62,181 nucleotides of DNA from Lachnospiraceae bacterium (lineage in GTDB: Bacteria > Bacillota > Clostridia > Lachnospirales > Lachnospiraceae). The notes below the pieces were generated by a model. The model was given only the letters and a program-made list of their open reading frames with translations. It had not been told where the DNA came from and searched no databases. Of this stretch, positions 52,108-61,028 are shown in pieces (positions within the stretch are counted from its first letter, which is position 1; the number at the start of each line of letters is the position of its first letter). The DNA lies in contig JAILQQ010000129.1 in assembly GCA_024698885.1 (NCBI GenBank), positions 1 through 62,181 on the forward strand, given 5' to 3'. Made by a program: the position numbers and the translations under genes.

Positions 52108-54513
52108 TCAATCTGTTCTCTGGAAATCTCCGATGACGTCTCCGAAGGTACCTCCTTTTCCTCCGTCGAAATATGCCCGGGCATTTCTCAGGAAGATATT
52201 CTTCTCCTGAATGGCATTTTCCCGGATCTTACGGACATTCTCTTTCCGTTCTTTGCCAAGGACAGTCCAGGGGCTGCGTTTTTCCTCGTAGGTGGCGCAG
52301 GCCTGGATCAGATCCGTATAATTCTCTTCGATCCCGGCAACCGTTTCATTGAAATCCTCCTCATCCTCCGGGATCGTTTCCTTCAGTTTTCGGTCGATCT
52401 CAAAATAATGTAACCTGACTTGCTGCATGAGCTCCGATGTCTTCGGCGGATTCGATCTCACCGAGAAGTTCTGATCCTTTAATGTCCGGGCAGCCTTTGC
52501 GGACTCTTCTGACCTGCGCTCATGGGTCGTCCGGCGTTCCAGCTTTTCAATGGTTTCCGAGACCGGCACGGGCTCTTCCGCCGTCAGCGGCTTGTAGGCA
52601 GGCACTTCGTCCCATTTGATCTCAAGCGAATCCTTTTCCAGCTTTTCCAGAAGATGGATCACGCCATAATCCGCTTCATTGATCCCATTCATGATCGTGT
52701 TGACGGCATTGCCCATCCGGTTTCCCACAAGAGTTTCCGCGGCGGCTCCGCCCCTTGCGTCAAATACCGTCCCCGGACGGCGTTCCGCTGCCTGTATGCA
52801 CGTGATAGCTTTCAAAGCATTTTGTATATAGCGGTCATTCGCGTCCTCCGGATCAAACAGCTCCGGAACCTGGATTATCATCCTCATGAAAGCGTTCATG
52901 ACCTGGATCGAACAGAGATCATCCTGTATATTATCCTTATGCTTCGTTATCTCCTCCGGTGCGGCAAACTCATAAAAAAACGGATATTTATGGTCGATAT
53001 AGGTAATCTGCTCCGCTACCAACTGCTTATACACCTTAAGACCCGCCAGATTCTGCTGTTTGACCTGTTTGATCTCCTCAGGCGTGGCATTTTCCTTTGG
53101 CGTGGCATAGATATCCGTAAGCATCTGCACCAGCTTATCATGTGACAGATTACGTATACCCCTCAGGGCCTCTAACATTCTGGTTGTCGTCCTGCCGAGA
53201 GATTCGTTCATCTGAAGATCCGTGCCGGCAATCTGCGGGAACGGGTCTGTGATCTTTTGATGAAGCTCCGCGTTTTTCTTTTTCTCTTCATAATCCTTAC
53301 TGTCCTTACTGACCTTACCCTCCTCAATATCCTGGCTGTCCTTCTCGATCGTTCTGAAAAATTCATAGTGCGGATTCGACGTATCCTCGTAATCCGCCGA
53401 TTTTGCGAATTCACCGTCACGAGATACCACGCCCCGATAGATATCTTCGTATTTCTTATGCTCCTTTTCCACCTCGCTGTCGTCCTTCAGATCGATATTG
53501 ATCGGCAATGGCTTCCAGGATTTTCCGTTGATTTCATGTGTCGCAAGCTCGGTCCGCATCCATAAAAGCCGGGTAAGCCGCTGTTTTTCCGGGGGATCCG
53601 TCGGGCTCCATTGTCTGGAGACCTCTGAATTATAATGTGTGCGATAATACGGATCCGTGACGATCATTTTTGTGATCCGGTAATAGGAAACCACTAACAG
53701 CGCGTTTTTCTTCTGGATCTTAAAGGAATCCTTCACCGTCTGCGGAACAGCGTTGAAAAAGGCCGGATGCTTCCGCTCAAGCGTAAGCAGGCCTTCCACT
53801 CTGGCGTTTAAGGATTCAAAGCTTTGCGCATTCCCGGCTATAGCCTCCTCGTTTGAAAGATCGTAAACAGACAGATCCAGCTGCAGGAATTCTTCTAAGA
53901 GCTTAAGCAGAAGCTCCTCTTTTGCTGTCTTATCCCCCGCATACTTCTCTAAAAGGGCTTTGTCATGATTCGGCTCTCCGATCATCAGCTTGGAAAGCAT
54001 AATGGTATCCTCTTCCTTCAGCCGGATATCCATATCCTTAGATGTCTTTCTCAGAAGACGGAGCTCCCGTTCCCGTTCCGTGATATTGGCCCCTTCGATC
54101 TGCCGGGCATTTTCCGCCTTGCGGTACAACCTGGATTTTTTATTTTCGGCCTTTTTTGCCCTTTTGTTTTCAGAGATCTTCTGTTCCTGATAACGCTCCG
54201 CATATTCTGTTTTTTGGGGATTGACAGCCACTTGTTCCCATTGTCCCGGCACTTTATGGTAAGTCACATACTCATCATAAAGGGTCCTCTCCGGGATCTT
54301 TAATTCCGGAAGGCTCTTTATCTCGATCTGTCTGACCCGTTCATACCGGTCCCGCTGCTGCGTCACCGGTACATTGACGACGGGTATCGGGGCGGTGACG
54401 GATCGAAGGGTCTCCGCATCCCTTTCGGGCTGCCCGGTCAGAATAGTATTCTTCTCTGTGGTAAATGTCTGCTGCTTCTGCGTCGCACCGTCCTGTAAAT
54501 TGCCTCTGCACAT
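52108..54513 (-). CDS. 801-residue protein of unknown function
   Basis: I do not recognise a family. The protein has no signal peptide and no membrane segment. It is highly charged and helical, with Lys/Arg/Glu-rich coiled-coil-like stretches (about 100-170: ENKRAKKAENKKSRLYRK..) and a second helical part (about 440-700) with ERRPGTVFDARGGAAAETLVG. The N-terminal 70 residues look disordered (Gln/Thr-rich, PIPVVNVPVTQQRD). The gene has GGAGG before ATG and is flanked by a GNAT gene upstream (77-base gap) and araA downstream. Codon use looks like that of its neighbours. Because it is cytoplasmic in character but as large as a surface protein, an effector or scaffold is conceivable; nothing in the sequence fixes it. 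Confidence 0.6.
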   Translation of the reverse strand: MCRGNLQDGATQKQQTFTTEKNTILTGQPERDAETLRSVTAPIPVVNVPVTQQRDRYERVRQIEIKSLPELKIPERTLYDEYVTYHKVPGQWEQVAVNPQKTEYAERYQEQKISENKRAKKAENKKSRLYRKAENARQIEGANITERERELRLLRKTSKDMDIRLKEEDTIMLSKLMIGEPNHDKALLEKYAGDKTAKEELLLKLLEEFLQLDLSVYDLSNEEAIAGNAQSFESLNARVEGLLTLERKHPAFFNAVPQTVKDSFKIQKKNALLVVSYYRITKMIVTDPYYRTHYNSEVSRQWSPTDPPEKQRLTRLLWMRTELATHEINGKSWKPLPINIDLKDDSEVEKEHKKYEDIYRGVVSRDGEFAKSADYEDTSNPHYEFFRTIEKDSQDIEEGKVSKDSKDYEEKKKNAELHQKITDPFPQIAGTDLQMNESLGRTTTRMLEALRGIRNLSHDKLVQMLTDIYATPKENATPEEIKQVKQQNLAGLKVYKQLVAEQITYIDHKYPFFYEFAAPEEITKHKDNIQDDLCSIQVMNAFMRMIIQVPELFDPEDANDRYIQNALKAITCIQAAERRPGTVFDARGGAAAETLVGNRMGNAVNTIMNGINEADYGVIHLLEKLEKDSLEIKWDEVPAYKPLTAEEPVPVSETIEKLERRTTHERRSEESAKAARTLKDQNFSVRSNPPKTSELMQQVRLHYFEIDRKLKETIPEDEEDFNETVAGIEENYTDLIQACATYEEKRSPWTVLGKERKENVRKIRENAIQEKNIFLRNARAYFDGGKGGTFGDVIGDFQRTD

Positions 54514-54590
54514 ATCTGCCTCCTCGGAAACTGCTCAAAAATAACTTCTCAATTCTCCTGTCTTATTTTCCGTCTGCTTCGTTGATCTCC

Positions 54591-55424
54591 TTAAAACTCG
54601 TAAAAATGGGTAACGGAAACGCCGATCTTCTTTGCTTTCCGACCGGAGATCGCATCTGAAACCGGAAGGATCTTAGGGTTATAAACACAGTACGATATGC
54701 TCATATCGGGGTCTGCCGCCGCGGCTTCCGTTATAGCCGCAAAAGCTAAGGTCATGAAATCACTGCGGGTCGGCTTCGTGATCCGGATCGCATGCTCCAA
54801 GACCAGATCATTTCCGTGTCTTGAAAAAAGCAAGGCTGCCTCGATCTGTTTCTTTTTGTTCATCCGGACAAAGGAAAACTCGGAATCGTAGTAATCCCTA
54901 CTTTTTAATTCAACCGCATATTCCGGATATTCTTTCTTAAACTTTTCATAATCCGCCATGTACAGTGACCACTGTCCGCTCCGGACATCCTTCAACCGGA
55001 CGATTCCTTCTGCTTTTTTACGGTTTCGGTATTTTTCCGGGATATCCTTAAGCTGCATGACCAGCACCGGTTTTTCATCTTCGTCCCGATCCTCCAAAAG
55101 CTCCTGCTCCTCCAGGAAATCATGCAGTTCCGCGGTTGAGTCATTTAAGGTATAGGTTACCTCCAGACGGTCTGCCCCGATCTCCCGGAGCGTCTCTTTG
55201 ACAGAATCGAGAAGCATCGTACCGGCTCCCTGTCTGCGGAATTCTTCCCTGACAAAAAGATAAGTCAGAAGAAATTCATCCCCCATGGCACGTACGGCGG
55301 CAATGCCTGCCGGATATTCTCCCTCCTGGACTCCGAAAAACAGATCCGCTTCTTTAAACACCTGGGGCGGAAGTCCGTCTGTATATATTTTTTTCAGCTC
55401 ATCCGTTACAATAAATACATCCAT
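54591..55424 (-). CDS. GNAT-family protein with a long C-terminal domain
   Basis: 277 residues. The first 110 or so form a GNAT domain: GIAAVRAMGDEFLLTYLFVREEFRRQGAGTMLLDSVKETL, with acetyl-CoA loop R-R-Q-G-A-G. The C-terminal 150 residues are not a recognised domain and could be a degenerate second GNAT (LRITKPTR..FAAITEAAAADPDMSISYCVYNPKILPVSD). The target is unknown. It lies between the 801-residue gene and the giant surface protein, in the same direction. Confidence 0.75.
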   Translation of the reverse strand: MDVFIVTDELKKIYTDGLPPQVFKEADLFFGVQEGEYPAGIAAVRAMGDEFLLTYLFVREEFRRQGAGTMLLDSVKETLREIGADRLEVTYTLNDSTAELHDFLEEQELLEDRDEDEKPVLVMQLKDIPEKYRNRKKAEGIVRLKDVRSGQWSLYMADYEKFKKEYPEYAVELKSRDYYDSEFSFVRMNKKKQIEAALLFSRHGNDLVLEHAIRITKPTRSDFMTLAFAAITEAAAADPDMSISYCVYNPKILPVSDAISGRKAKKIGVSVTHFYEF

Positions 55425-55470
55425 CTGATATTCCTCCGCATCGTTCCTTCAGTTCTCCCCTTGGCTCCTA

Positions 55471-56184
55471 TTATTTCCATTCTCCGTCCTGCAGCGAGCC
55501 CTTATAGCTGCCCTGCTTCGCGACGATCTTGAATTTCAGGGTCTTCATGCCGGCGTAGTCGCCGATGCCGCGGATCGTTACCTTCGCGGTACCCTTTTTG
55601 ATATTGCCGGAATAGGAGGCTACCTCGAAATCCTTTCCGGGCACAAGAGCTACACCCTTTACGTACAGGATATTCTGGAAGCTGCTTGAGGGCAGCGTCA
55701 CCTTCTTGCCGGTATACTGCTGCGACGGAAGCTTACCGCTTACCTTGGCATTCCCGATGCTTTCGCTGCTCTTATAGTAGCGGAAGGAAACCGTTTTCGT
55801 TCCGGTATAATTCTTAAGGCCTGTGACAGTCACCGAGGAGAAGCCGTTCTCATCCGGCGTCTTCGGCGCGCTCACCGAATAATCTCTTGCCTCCAGCTTA
55901 TTGCCTTCCATATCAAGGATCGTTACCGTCGGCTTCTTATTCCCCTTCTTGCTCTTTACCGTATCGGAAGCTACCACTGTGAGGCCGCCTATATCCTGCT
56001 TCGTGATCGTAAAGTCAAGCTTTACGGAGGAGGAATACTTCCCGGCTCCCTTTAACGTGATATGCCCGGTGCCGGGGGCCTTGTTATTGTTGTAGCTGAT
56101 CGTATAATCCTTCCCCTTTTCGAGTACCGTATCCCCGTCCTTTACCGTTACGGCAGGCTTTACGCCGGAAGCCACATAGGGCAT
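55471..56184 (-). CDS. C-terminal fragment of the giant repeat surface protein
   Basis: 237 residues in a frame different from the large middle piece. It is entirely beta-repeat sequence of the type VKDGDTVLEKGKDYTISYNNNKAPGTGHITLKGAGKY, which matches the repeats before the break (LTLNGKTLTYGKDYEVSEILNNVNPGTATVVF). There is no ribosome site; it is the tail of one long gene. The reading frame changes by one base close to a run of five A (56218-56222 on the minus strand). No sorting signal is seen at the C-terminus. Confidence 0.75.
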   Translation of the reverse strand: MPYVASGVKPAVTVKDGDTVLEKGKDYTISYNNNKAPGTGHITLKGAGKYSSSVKLDFTITKQDIGGLTVVASDTVKSKKGNKKPTVTILDMEGNKLEARDYSVSAPKTPDENGFSSVTVTGLKNYTGTKTVSFRYYKSSESIGNAKVSGKLPSQQYTGKKVTLPSSSFQNILYVKGVALVPGKDFEVASYSGNIKKGTAKVTIRGIGDYAGMKTLKFKIVAKQGSYKGSLQDGEWK

Positions 56185-59100
56185 GCTCTTATTATAGACA
56201 TAGCTGAAGCCGTTTCCTTTTTGATCGTAAAGGTTCCCGTTATGCTGCCCACGTATCCATCCGCATTTTCTTCCACTGCGGTAAATACCACCGTAGCCGT
56301 GCCGGGATTAACGTTATTTAAGATCTCCGAAACCTCATAGTCCTTCCCGTAGGTCAGCGTCTTTCCGTTTAACGTCAGCTTATAACCGGAAGGCGCCGGG
56401 ACGATGGCCTTTCCGGTATAGGTGCAGGTCTTCGGGCTGATCGTGACCTTACCCTTTGAAAGCATGACCTTCTTATCCGCGGTCACCGTGATCGTGGCGG
56501 TCATAGATCCCGTAAAGTTCCTCGTATCCTTCGGCGTGATCGTCGCCGTATAGGTCCCCTCTTCCTTGACCTCCGCCGGTGCGTAGCTTACGGCAAAAAG
56601 GCTTGCATCTAACTTGGTCCCGCTTGCGGCAAAGCGGATCGAAGGTACCGGGGTCTGGGCCTTTTTCGTTTTCGCAACCCCCAGATCCGCCGCCACGACG
56701 TCCGTCCCCAGGACGGCCGGCGTAATGCTAAAGTGCAGCTCCTCCGGCTCCGTAGAAGCATAGTTCCCCTTAAAGCTCACCTTCACGGTGGCCGTACCGC
56801 CGTTTTTATTCCCGGAATAATCTACCTTATAATCCTTATCCAGCGTCAGCTTCTTCGTCCCGTCATAGACGTGCACCTCCGGCTTGATTTCTGCTCCGGT
56901 ATAGGTATAAGAACCGGAGATGCCGCTGACCCAGAGCTTTGTTTCTATCTTTTCTTCGCCGGTCTCTTCATTGACGATGGTCTTCTCCACCTCTTCACCG
57001 CCGATGGTGATCGTAGTCTCCTGGGTAGGATTCCCGTTTTCGTCCTTGCCGGTCTTTGTTTTTTCCTCTACGCTTGTCTTTCCGTCACCGGTATCCACAT
57101 CTTTCAGCAGGTCACCGTAATCCTCGCTCCCCTGGAGTCTAGGGATCGCCTGGGTATAGCTCTTATGGCAGCGGCTGCAGGTATAGGTCATGACGCCGTC
57201 AGAAAGCTTCGTAGGTTCCTTCGTGACCTTGCTTTCATAGTTATGGCTGTCATTCGTAGGGATCGTTTCCCCGCTCTTTATGAGCTTTCCGCATAGCCTG
57301 CAGTATACGTCTCCGGTATAGCCGGTCTCGCTGCAGTTCGCGCCCTTTGAGTTCCTTGTTTCCGTACTGCCGTGGGTACAGGGAGCTCTGGTAATACCGA
57401 TGGAAACCGTCTCCGTGACATAGTTTCCTTTATCGGCGCCCGTATAGACGGCGTTTGCATAAACCGTCTGCTCCCAGATCAGGTCTTTATCCTGATCGCT
57501 TTCGCTCCAGGCCCAGCTTGAAGGCAGGGAAACCTGGCTTACCTTCGCCACGGTCTCCGCGACGGAAACGGATCTTTCCGGCATGTTCGGGGTCGGGGAG
57601 GTCCGGCTGATCGTCACCGTCACGCCGGCAGGCTGCGTGAGCGAATAATTCCCCCGGTCCTCTCCGGCAAGCGTCGCGCCGGAAACCGTGACCGGCTTTT
57701 TCGTACCGGCGTTTGGATCTGCGATCCGGCCGGTTGCACCGTCCTTATTCAGGGAAACCTTATCGCCGGAAATGATCCCCGGCAGGTTCCAGTTCGTTAA
57801 AGAGACCGTCGTATTGCCTCCCTCATAGCTCCGGTTTATCGCCGTAGCCGTAGCGGTCACCGCTTTTTGCGTAATATACGCCGTCATGCCCGCCGGCTGC
57901 CCCGAAAGCTCGTAGTTGCCCGCTGCCGTACCGGAGAGGCGGAAGCCTTTGAATGTGGCCGTTTTTCTACCCACATTTTTATCATTAAAAACCGCAGCTG
58001 CGTTAGTGATATCTGCGCTGACATCATCCCCGCTCACCACACCGTTCACATGACCGGCGGAAGTGATCGCCGCGGTCGCATTACCGTCGTATTCCTTATC
58101 AGAAGCAGTAACACCCGTTATTGTGACAGGCTTTTTATTTACCTTCAGCGTGATGCTCGCTTCGCCGATGGTGGTCTCAGACTCATATTTTGCCGTGATC
58201 GTAGCAGTTCCCGTGCTCTTTATTGTTACCGCGCCGGTATCTTTATTGATCTCTGCAACAGTAGAAGGATCGCTTGACCATTCCCATGTCTTATTACCGA
58301 TTCCGGGATTTGCCGCTGTCCCTTTCAGGCTGATCCCCTGTGTACCATAGGTCACCTCCCGGCTGCCGCCGTTTATCGTAACCCCCGCGTCATCCTTGGC
58401 CCGGGCCGTGATGGTCACAACAACGTCATAATCATTATAATTTTTAGCACCGGTAGCGCCGATGGTGATCGCAGCGCTTGTCTGATCTGCCTGACTCGTC
58501 GTGCTGTAGGTCAGAGTATTGCCACTGACAGAAGGGGTTCCGTCAATCAGGGCCGGCGTCGTCCCGTCAACGGTTCCGGATGCGGCATAGGCAGCTCCAT
58601 CTGGCAGCGCGGGCAGCGTCAGCGTAGCGTTTGACGTCGTCCGGTCACTGCGGACATTGGCTGACGCTTCCTTCGTTCCGTTATATGTCACTTTATCGAT
58701 CCCCACGCTTACAGGTCCTGCCGCAGCCGTATCATTATGATTGCCATCGCCCACGACCTTATACCAGACCTTGTAGGTTCCGGCATTCTTTGCAGCAGGG
58801 ATGGATGTGCTCCATTTCTTATCTGCGGAAGTACTGTCCCCGTCAAATTCCGGTGCCTCCGTTACATCGCTTTCCGTCAGGGCATAGTACATGGTTCCGA
58901 AACCAGCTGTCACCGAGCCGGGATCTGCAAGCTCCAGCGCCTCACCGGTATAGCTTAAGCCGGTTTTCGGCATGGGTGCGGTAACTGCCGAAGACGGGAC
59001 ATCCGCCTTATTAACCTTCAGCTTCACCTTACAGCTCGCAGGCAGATAATTCGCACTCTCAGGTGTAAATATTACTTCATACTCCGTGGTCTCACTGCCG

Positions 59101-61028
59101 GAAACCACCGGTGCGATGGTCGTATCTTTCCACGCGAAGGTTCCTGTTACGACATTACCGTCCACAGTCGCCTTACCTCCTGAGAAGGTACTGTCTTCCA
59201 GAGTCTGCCCGTAGCTTATCGCAGACGCAGCCGGCAATTCTTCTATGACAGGAACAGACCCCTGTATCATGAATTCCTTTGTTGCGTCAATGGTATATAA
59301 CGCACCGGCCTTGCTCTTTACGATGACCTTTGCCTTACTGTTCTCCCCGGACGCATTGGTGTTATCAGAGTAGGTCACATCGTACTGATCAGCGGGAATA
59401 AGCTTGCCGGATGCGTAATATACCCTGACCTCCGGCTCTTTTGCCGTCCCGTCATAATACAGCTCATCTTCATTTAACACCTCGATGATGGGGTTCGTGA
59501 CCTGCCTGGGAACTACGCTAAAGCTGATCGCCGCTTTCGCGGGCTTGTATTTGCCGTTTCCGCTGAACCCGGCCCACAGTTTGACCGTGCCCAGACCCAC
59601 GGTGTACAGGGAGATGTCCTCGCTGTTGACTGCGTTGTTTCCGCTGTTGTTTGTGGTTTCACCCAGTTCGACCGCGTCCGCAGCGGAGGTATTGGAAAGC
59701 TGCCATTTCCACGACGTGTCACTGACCGCCGCATCGTTTATGGCGTTGATAACAATGGGGGTTTCCGGGTCATACTCGATTTTTGCACCGTTCTCAAACT
59801 CTTCGCCCTTCGTGTCCTGCTTGCCGGTGAGCTTCAGCACGGGGTCGGTCCGCACCACGGTGAACGTGGCGGTGGCGGTCGCGCCGGCGTGCGTCTCGTC
59901 CCCGTCCAGAATCACGCAGAGCTGGTGGGGTCCTTCCGCGAGGTCGCCAGGATCATACACATAAGTAAAGGAAGGGTTGTCATTTACCAAACGTCGTTCA
60001 GATTTATTGTCCAGGAAGACGGTTATATCTCCCCTCGCGCCCCTGCCGTCCGTGTTGCCGTATCCGTCCACACATCCGCGGACAGTCAAGCCGATTTCTA
60101 TAGGATCCCCGACCTTGTATTGCGGATCACACTGAATGGAGAGAGCCGAGCTGTACGGAATGGTCACATAGTCCTGGCGGGCGACCGAATAACAGTAGTC
60201 CCCCGTTCGGTACTTCACATACGCGCAGGGCTTGAAGATTTTGTTATTCATGGTGGGGTAGTATACACCGGCTGCGCATACTACATCTACACTGTCTAGC
60301 CAGCATATCGGCCTGGTACCCACGTTGATGGCATAACCCGCGACCGTAAGGATATGACTGTCTGCATCGAATGCAACATCGATCATCTTCGTGTAGTCCG
60401 GATCAGTACTGCCCTCGGATGCGGGCGTGAAATCGTACAGGTACTTATCCCCCAGGCAGACGAAATTGTAGCCTACGAAGATGTACTGCCCCAGGTGGAT
60501 GGTTTCCCCGCAGACAGTAAGGGTGTCCCCGTTCTGGCTGTAGCAGCTGACGCAATCCCCATTCGCGTCCTTCTGGCAGTTGCAATCCCAGCCGATGTCT
60601 TTGCGGGATGCGCAGGTCAGTACCCCTGGGGTGTAATTCAAATTGAAATGGTTTTCCCCAAAGCTGACAAAGTTGCCATAGCGGAAGATTTTAGTGCCTC
60701 CGGCATAGAAGATATCCTTGCCGTCGGTGATGGTCGTGTTCTGGCCGTCGATGCACACATCCCCCAAATAGACTTTCCCTTCTTTGAGTGTGAGATCCGG
60801 GCAGTCGTCCCCCACGTACCAGACATAGCCGCCGGAGACGCCGGAGGATACGGCGACGCCGTCCAGGTCAACCTTTTGGTGGATCGCCTCTCCCTCGCGG
60901 TGCAGAATGAGCTGCCCGCATACGGTGTCGAGCCGGCTGACCCCATCCAGCGAGGCGGAGCCATTGACGTTGGAGATGCGCATACCAGGGAGATCCCCGT
61001 TGCCTATTATGAATTCGGTACCAGTCAA
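56160..61028 (-). CDS. Middle part of a giant repeat surface protein
   Basis: 1622 codons. Residues of about 25-290 are Cys-rich with short repeated strands (ITDGKDIFYAGGTKIF..). Then Ig-like and MBG/YDG-type repeats follow (SYTGEALELADPGSV.., VTATATAINRSYEGGNTTVSL). A Big-2-like unit (NKTWEWSSDPSTVAEINKDTGAVTI) lies near 58200. A pair of C-x2-C modules (YCRLCGKLI, YTCSRCHKSYTQ) lies near 57160-57310. The apparent TTG start at 61028 has no ribosome site and falls in the middle of DYVAPLTGTEF, which continues the upstream piece in another frame. So this is the body of one gene with frame breaks on both sides. Confidence 0.8.
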   Translation of the reverse strand: MTGTEFIIGNGDLPGMRISNVNGSASLDGVSRLDTVCGQLILHREGEAIHQKVDLDGVAVSSGVSGGYVWYVGDDCPDLTLKEGKVYLGDVCIDGQNTTITDGKDIFYAGGTKIFRYGNFVSFGENHFNLNYTPGVLTCASRKDIGWDCNCQKDANGDCVSCYSQNGDTLTVCGETIHLGQYIFVGYNFVCLGDKYLYDFTPASEGSTDPDYTKMIDVAFDADSHILTVAGYAINVGTRPICWLDSVDVVCAAGVYYPTMNNKIFKPCAYVKYRTGDYCYSVARQDYVTIPYSSALSIQCDPQYKVGDPIEIGLTVRGCVDGYGNTDGRGARGDITVFLDNKSERRLVNDNPSFTYVYDPGDLAEGPHQLCVILDGDETHAGATATATFTVVRTDPVLKLTGKQDTKGEEFENGAKIEYDPETPIVINAINDAAVSDTSWKWQLSNTSAADAVELGETTNNSGNNAVNSEDISLYTVGLGTVKLWAGFSGNGKYKPAKAAISFSVVPRQVTNPIIEVLNEDELYYDGTAKEPEVRVYYASGKLIPADQYDVTYSDNTNASGENSKAKVIVKSKAGALYTIDATKEFMIQGSVPVIEELPAASAISYGQTLEDSTFSGGKATVDGNVVTGTFAWKDTTIAPVVSGSETTEYEVIFTPESANYLPASCKVKLKVNKADVPSSAVTAPMPKTGLSYTGEALELADPGSVTAGFGTMYYALTESDVTEAPEFDGDSTSADKKWSTSIPAAKNAGTYKVWYKVVGDGNHNDTAAAGPVSVGIDKVTYNGTKEASANVRSDRTTSNATLTLPALPDGAAYAASGTVDGTTPALIDGTPSVSGNTLTYSTTSQADQTSAAITIGATGAKNYNDYDVVVTITARAKDDAGVTINGGSREVTYGTQGISLKGTAANPGIGNKTWEWSSDPSTVAEINKDTGAVTIKSTGTATITAKYESETTIGEASITLKVNKKPVTITGVTASDKEYDGNATAAITSAGHVNGVVSGDDVSADITNAAAVFNDKNVGRKTATFKGFRLSGTAAGNYELSGQPAGMTAYITQKAVTATATAINRSYEGGNTTVSLTNWNLPGIISGDKVSLNKDGATGRIADPNAGTKKPVTVSGATLAGEDRGNYSLTQPAGVTVTISRTSPTPNMPERSVSVAETVAKVSQVSLPSSWAWSESDQDKDLIWEQTVYANAVYTGADKGNYVTETVSIGITRAPCTHGSTETRNSKGANCSETGYTGDVYCRLCGKLIKSGETIPTNDSHNYESKVTKEPTKLSDGVMTYTCSRCHKSYTQAIPRLQGSEDYGDLLKDVDTGDGKTSVEEKTKTGKDENGNPTQETTITIGGEEVEKTIVNEETGEEKIETKLWVSGISGSYTYTGAEIKPEVHVYDGTKKLTLDKDYKVDYSGNKNGGTATVKVSFKGNYASTEPEELHFSITPAVLGTDVVAADLGVAKTKKAQTPVPSIRFAASGTKLDASLFAVSYAPAEVKEEGTYTATITPKDTRNFTGSMTATITVTADKKVMLSKGKVTISPKTCTYTGKAIVPAPSGYKLTLNGKTLTYGKDYEVSEILNNVNPGTATVVFTAVEENADGYVGSITGTFTIKKETASAMSIIRACPMWLPA

